NCBI GenBank assembly: GCA_016124675.1 | Contig: WGNG01000015.1 | Span: forward strand, 80,677-144,676 | DNA from: Alphaproteobacteria bacterium | GTDB lineage: Bacteria > Pseudomonadota > Alphaproteobacteria > Caulobacterales > Maricaulaceae | DNA: 64,000 nucleotides | Direction of reading: 5' to 3' | Shown here: positions 63,724-64,000 of the stretch, piece by piece | Numbering within the stretch: the first letter of the stretch is position 1 | How the letters are laid out: every line of letters starts with the position of its first letter | Made by a program: the position numbers and the translations under genes | The notes under the pieces: model-generated | The model's input: the letters and a program-made list of their open reading frames with translations, nothing else | Told to the model about the DNA's origin: nothing | Database searches by the model: none

Positions 63724-64000
63724 CGCCGCAACCCTCCGGGTTGCGATATTCCGCGCATCCGCGCGGGCGGCCGTTCGGCCTTGCGGCCCCTGCGGGGCCG
63801 GGGTGTTGCACCAAGCCAGGCCGGATTTATCTCCCCGGCGCGCAGCGCCGCAAGCGCGACCGCGCGGGTTTTTTTAGCGCCGCAACCCTCCGGGTTGCGA
63901 TATTCCGCGCATCCGCGCGGGCGGCCGTTCGGCCTTGCGGCCCCTGCGGGGCCGGGGTGTTGCACCAAGCCAGGCCGGATTTATCTCCCCGGCGCGCAGC
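63721..64000. repeat. 154-bp hairpin-rich tandem repeat, truncated by window edge
   Basis: The unit from 63721 recurs from 63875 with no difference seen over the 126 bases available before the window ends. Each unit has four perfect consecutive hairpins: 63727-63745 (8-bp stem), 63751-63766 (6 bp), 63769-63780 (5 bp), 63785-63799 (6 bp). It closes with a C/G block and a T-run (63869-63875) that could end transcripts. The number of copies is unknown. Confidence 0.85.

Noticed and set aside
63720..63968. 82-residue minus-strand frame with duplicated peptide
   Set aside because: It is a translation of the 154-bp tandem repeat; hairpins explain the sequence better than coding.

Overview
The window is G+C-rich (about two thirds by eye), densely coded DNA from an alphaproteobacterium. 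Pointers are a ChvG/ChvI-type two-component system next to PTS proteins EIIA-Man and HPr, the HIG1 protein / PduO adenosyltransferase / etfB-etfA order, an AccD without its zinc-ribbon cysteines, and a BigR-type persulfide operon. The overall style suggests a stalked or marine member of Caulobacterales/Maricaulales (Maricaulis/Oceanicaulis-like), but I cannot fix the genus.

Layout. 1-300: a cloverleaf-shaped palindrome ahead of lepA. 2.1-8.6 kb: two restriction-modification systems on either side of trpA-accD. The first is a C5 methylase, a NaeI-like endonuclease and Vsr; the second is a C5 methylase and a NotI-like endonuclease. Both have a GAAC-N7-GAAC element (the alphaproteobacterial LexA-box pattern) near the methylase promoter. 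8.6-14 kb: repeat-rich DNA with a DUF1295 membrane protein, a persulfide-detoxification operon (two YeeE/YedE genes, ArsR-type regulator, metallo-hydrolase) and an HTH protein of unknown role. 14.1-17.3 kb: an AT-richer island coding for a nuclease-DGQHR fusion, a HEPN-like protein and a Dam-like methylase; I read this as a candidate defence system. 17.4-36 kb: housekeeping genes (uvrB, response regulator, lipocalin, threonine aldolase, acyl-CoA dehydrogenase, lytic transglycosylase, transporters, etfBA).

36.3-51.3 kb is the most interesting part. Two divergent operons code for an inositol-3-phosphate synthase, a SIS isomerase, a PhyH dioxygenase and a GalE epimerase on one side. On the other side are an inositol-dehydrogenase-like enzyme, a radical SAM enzyme, a heptose-kinase-like GHMP kinase, a family 2 glycosyltransferase, a DegT aminotransferase (scyllo-inosose aminotransferase-like) and a GT-B glycosyltransferase. 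Next to these lie RsmI, a 16S rRNA m7G1405 methyltransferase of the FmrO/Sgm/Rmt aminoglycoside-resistance family, a divergent TGT-like enzyme, a NOL1/NOP2/sun m5C methyltransferase and a GmhB-like phosphatase. Together they look like biosynthesis of an aminocyclitol- and heptose-containing glycoside with a ribosomal self-protection gene. A surface glycan is the main alternative.

51.3-64 kb: HPr, EIIA-Man, ChvG, ChvI (with no hprK between ChvG and EIIA), an unknown protein, an MFS transporter, an ATP-grasp/amidotransferase pair, motA, mnmC, a WecG/TagA glycosyltransferase, and a 154-bp hairpin-rich tandem repeat that runs off the window edge.

No tRNA, rRNA, CRISPR array, transposase or integrase gene was recognised. 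All function calls come from reading motifs and family resemblance by eye; no database search was run.
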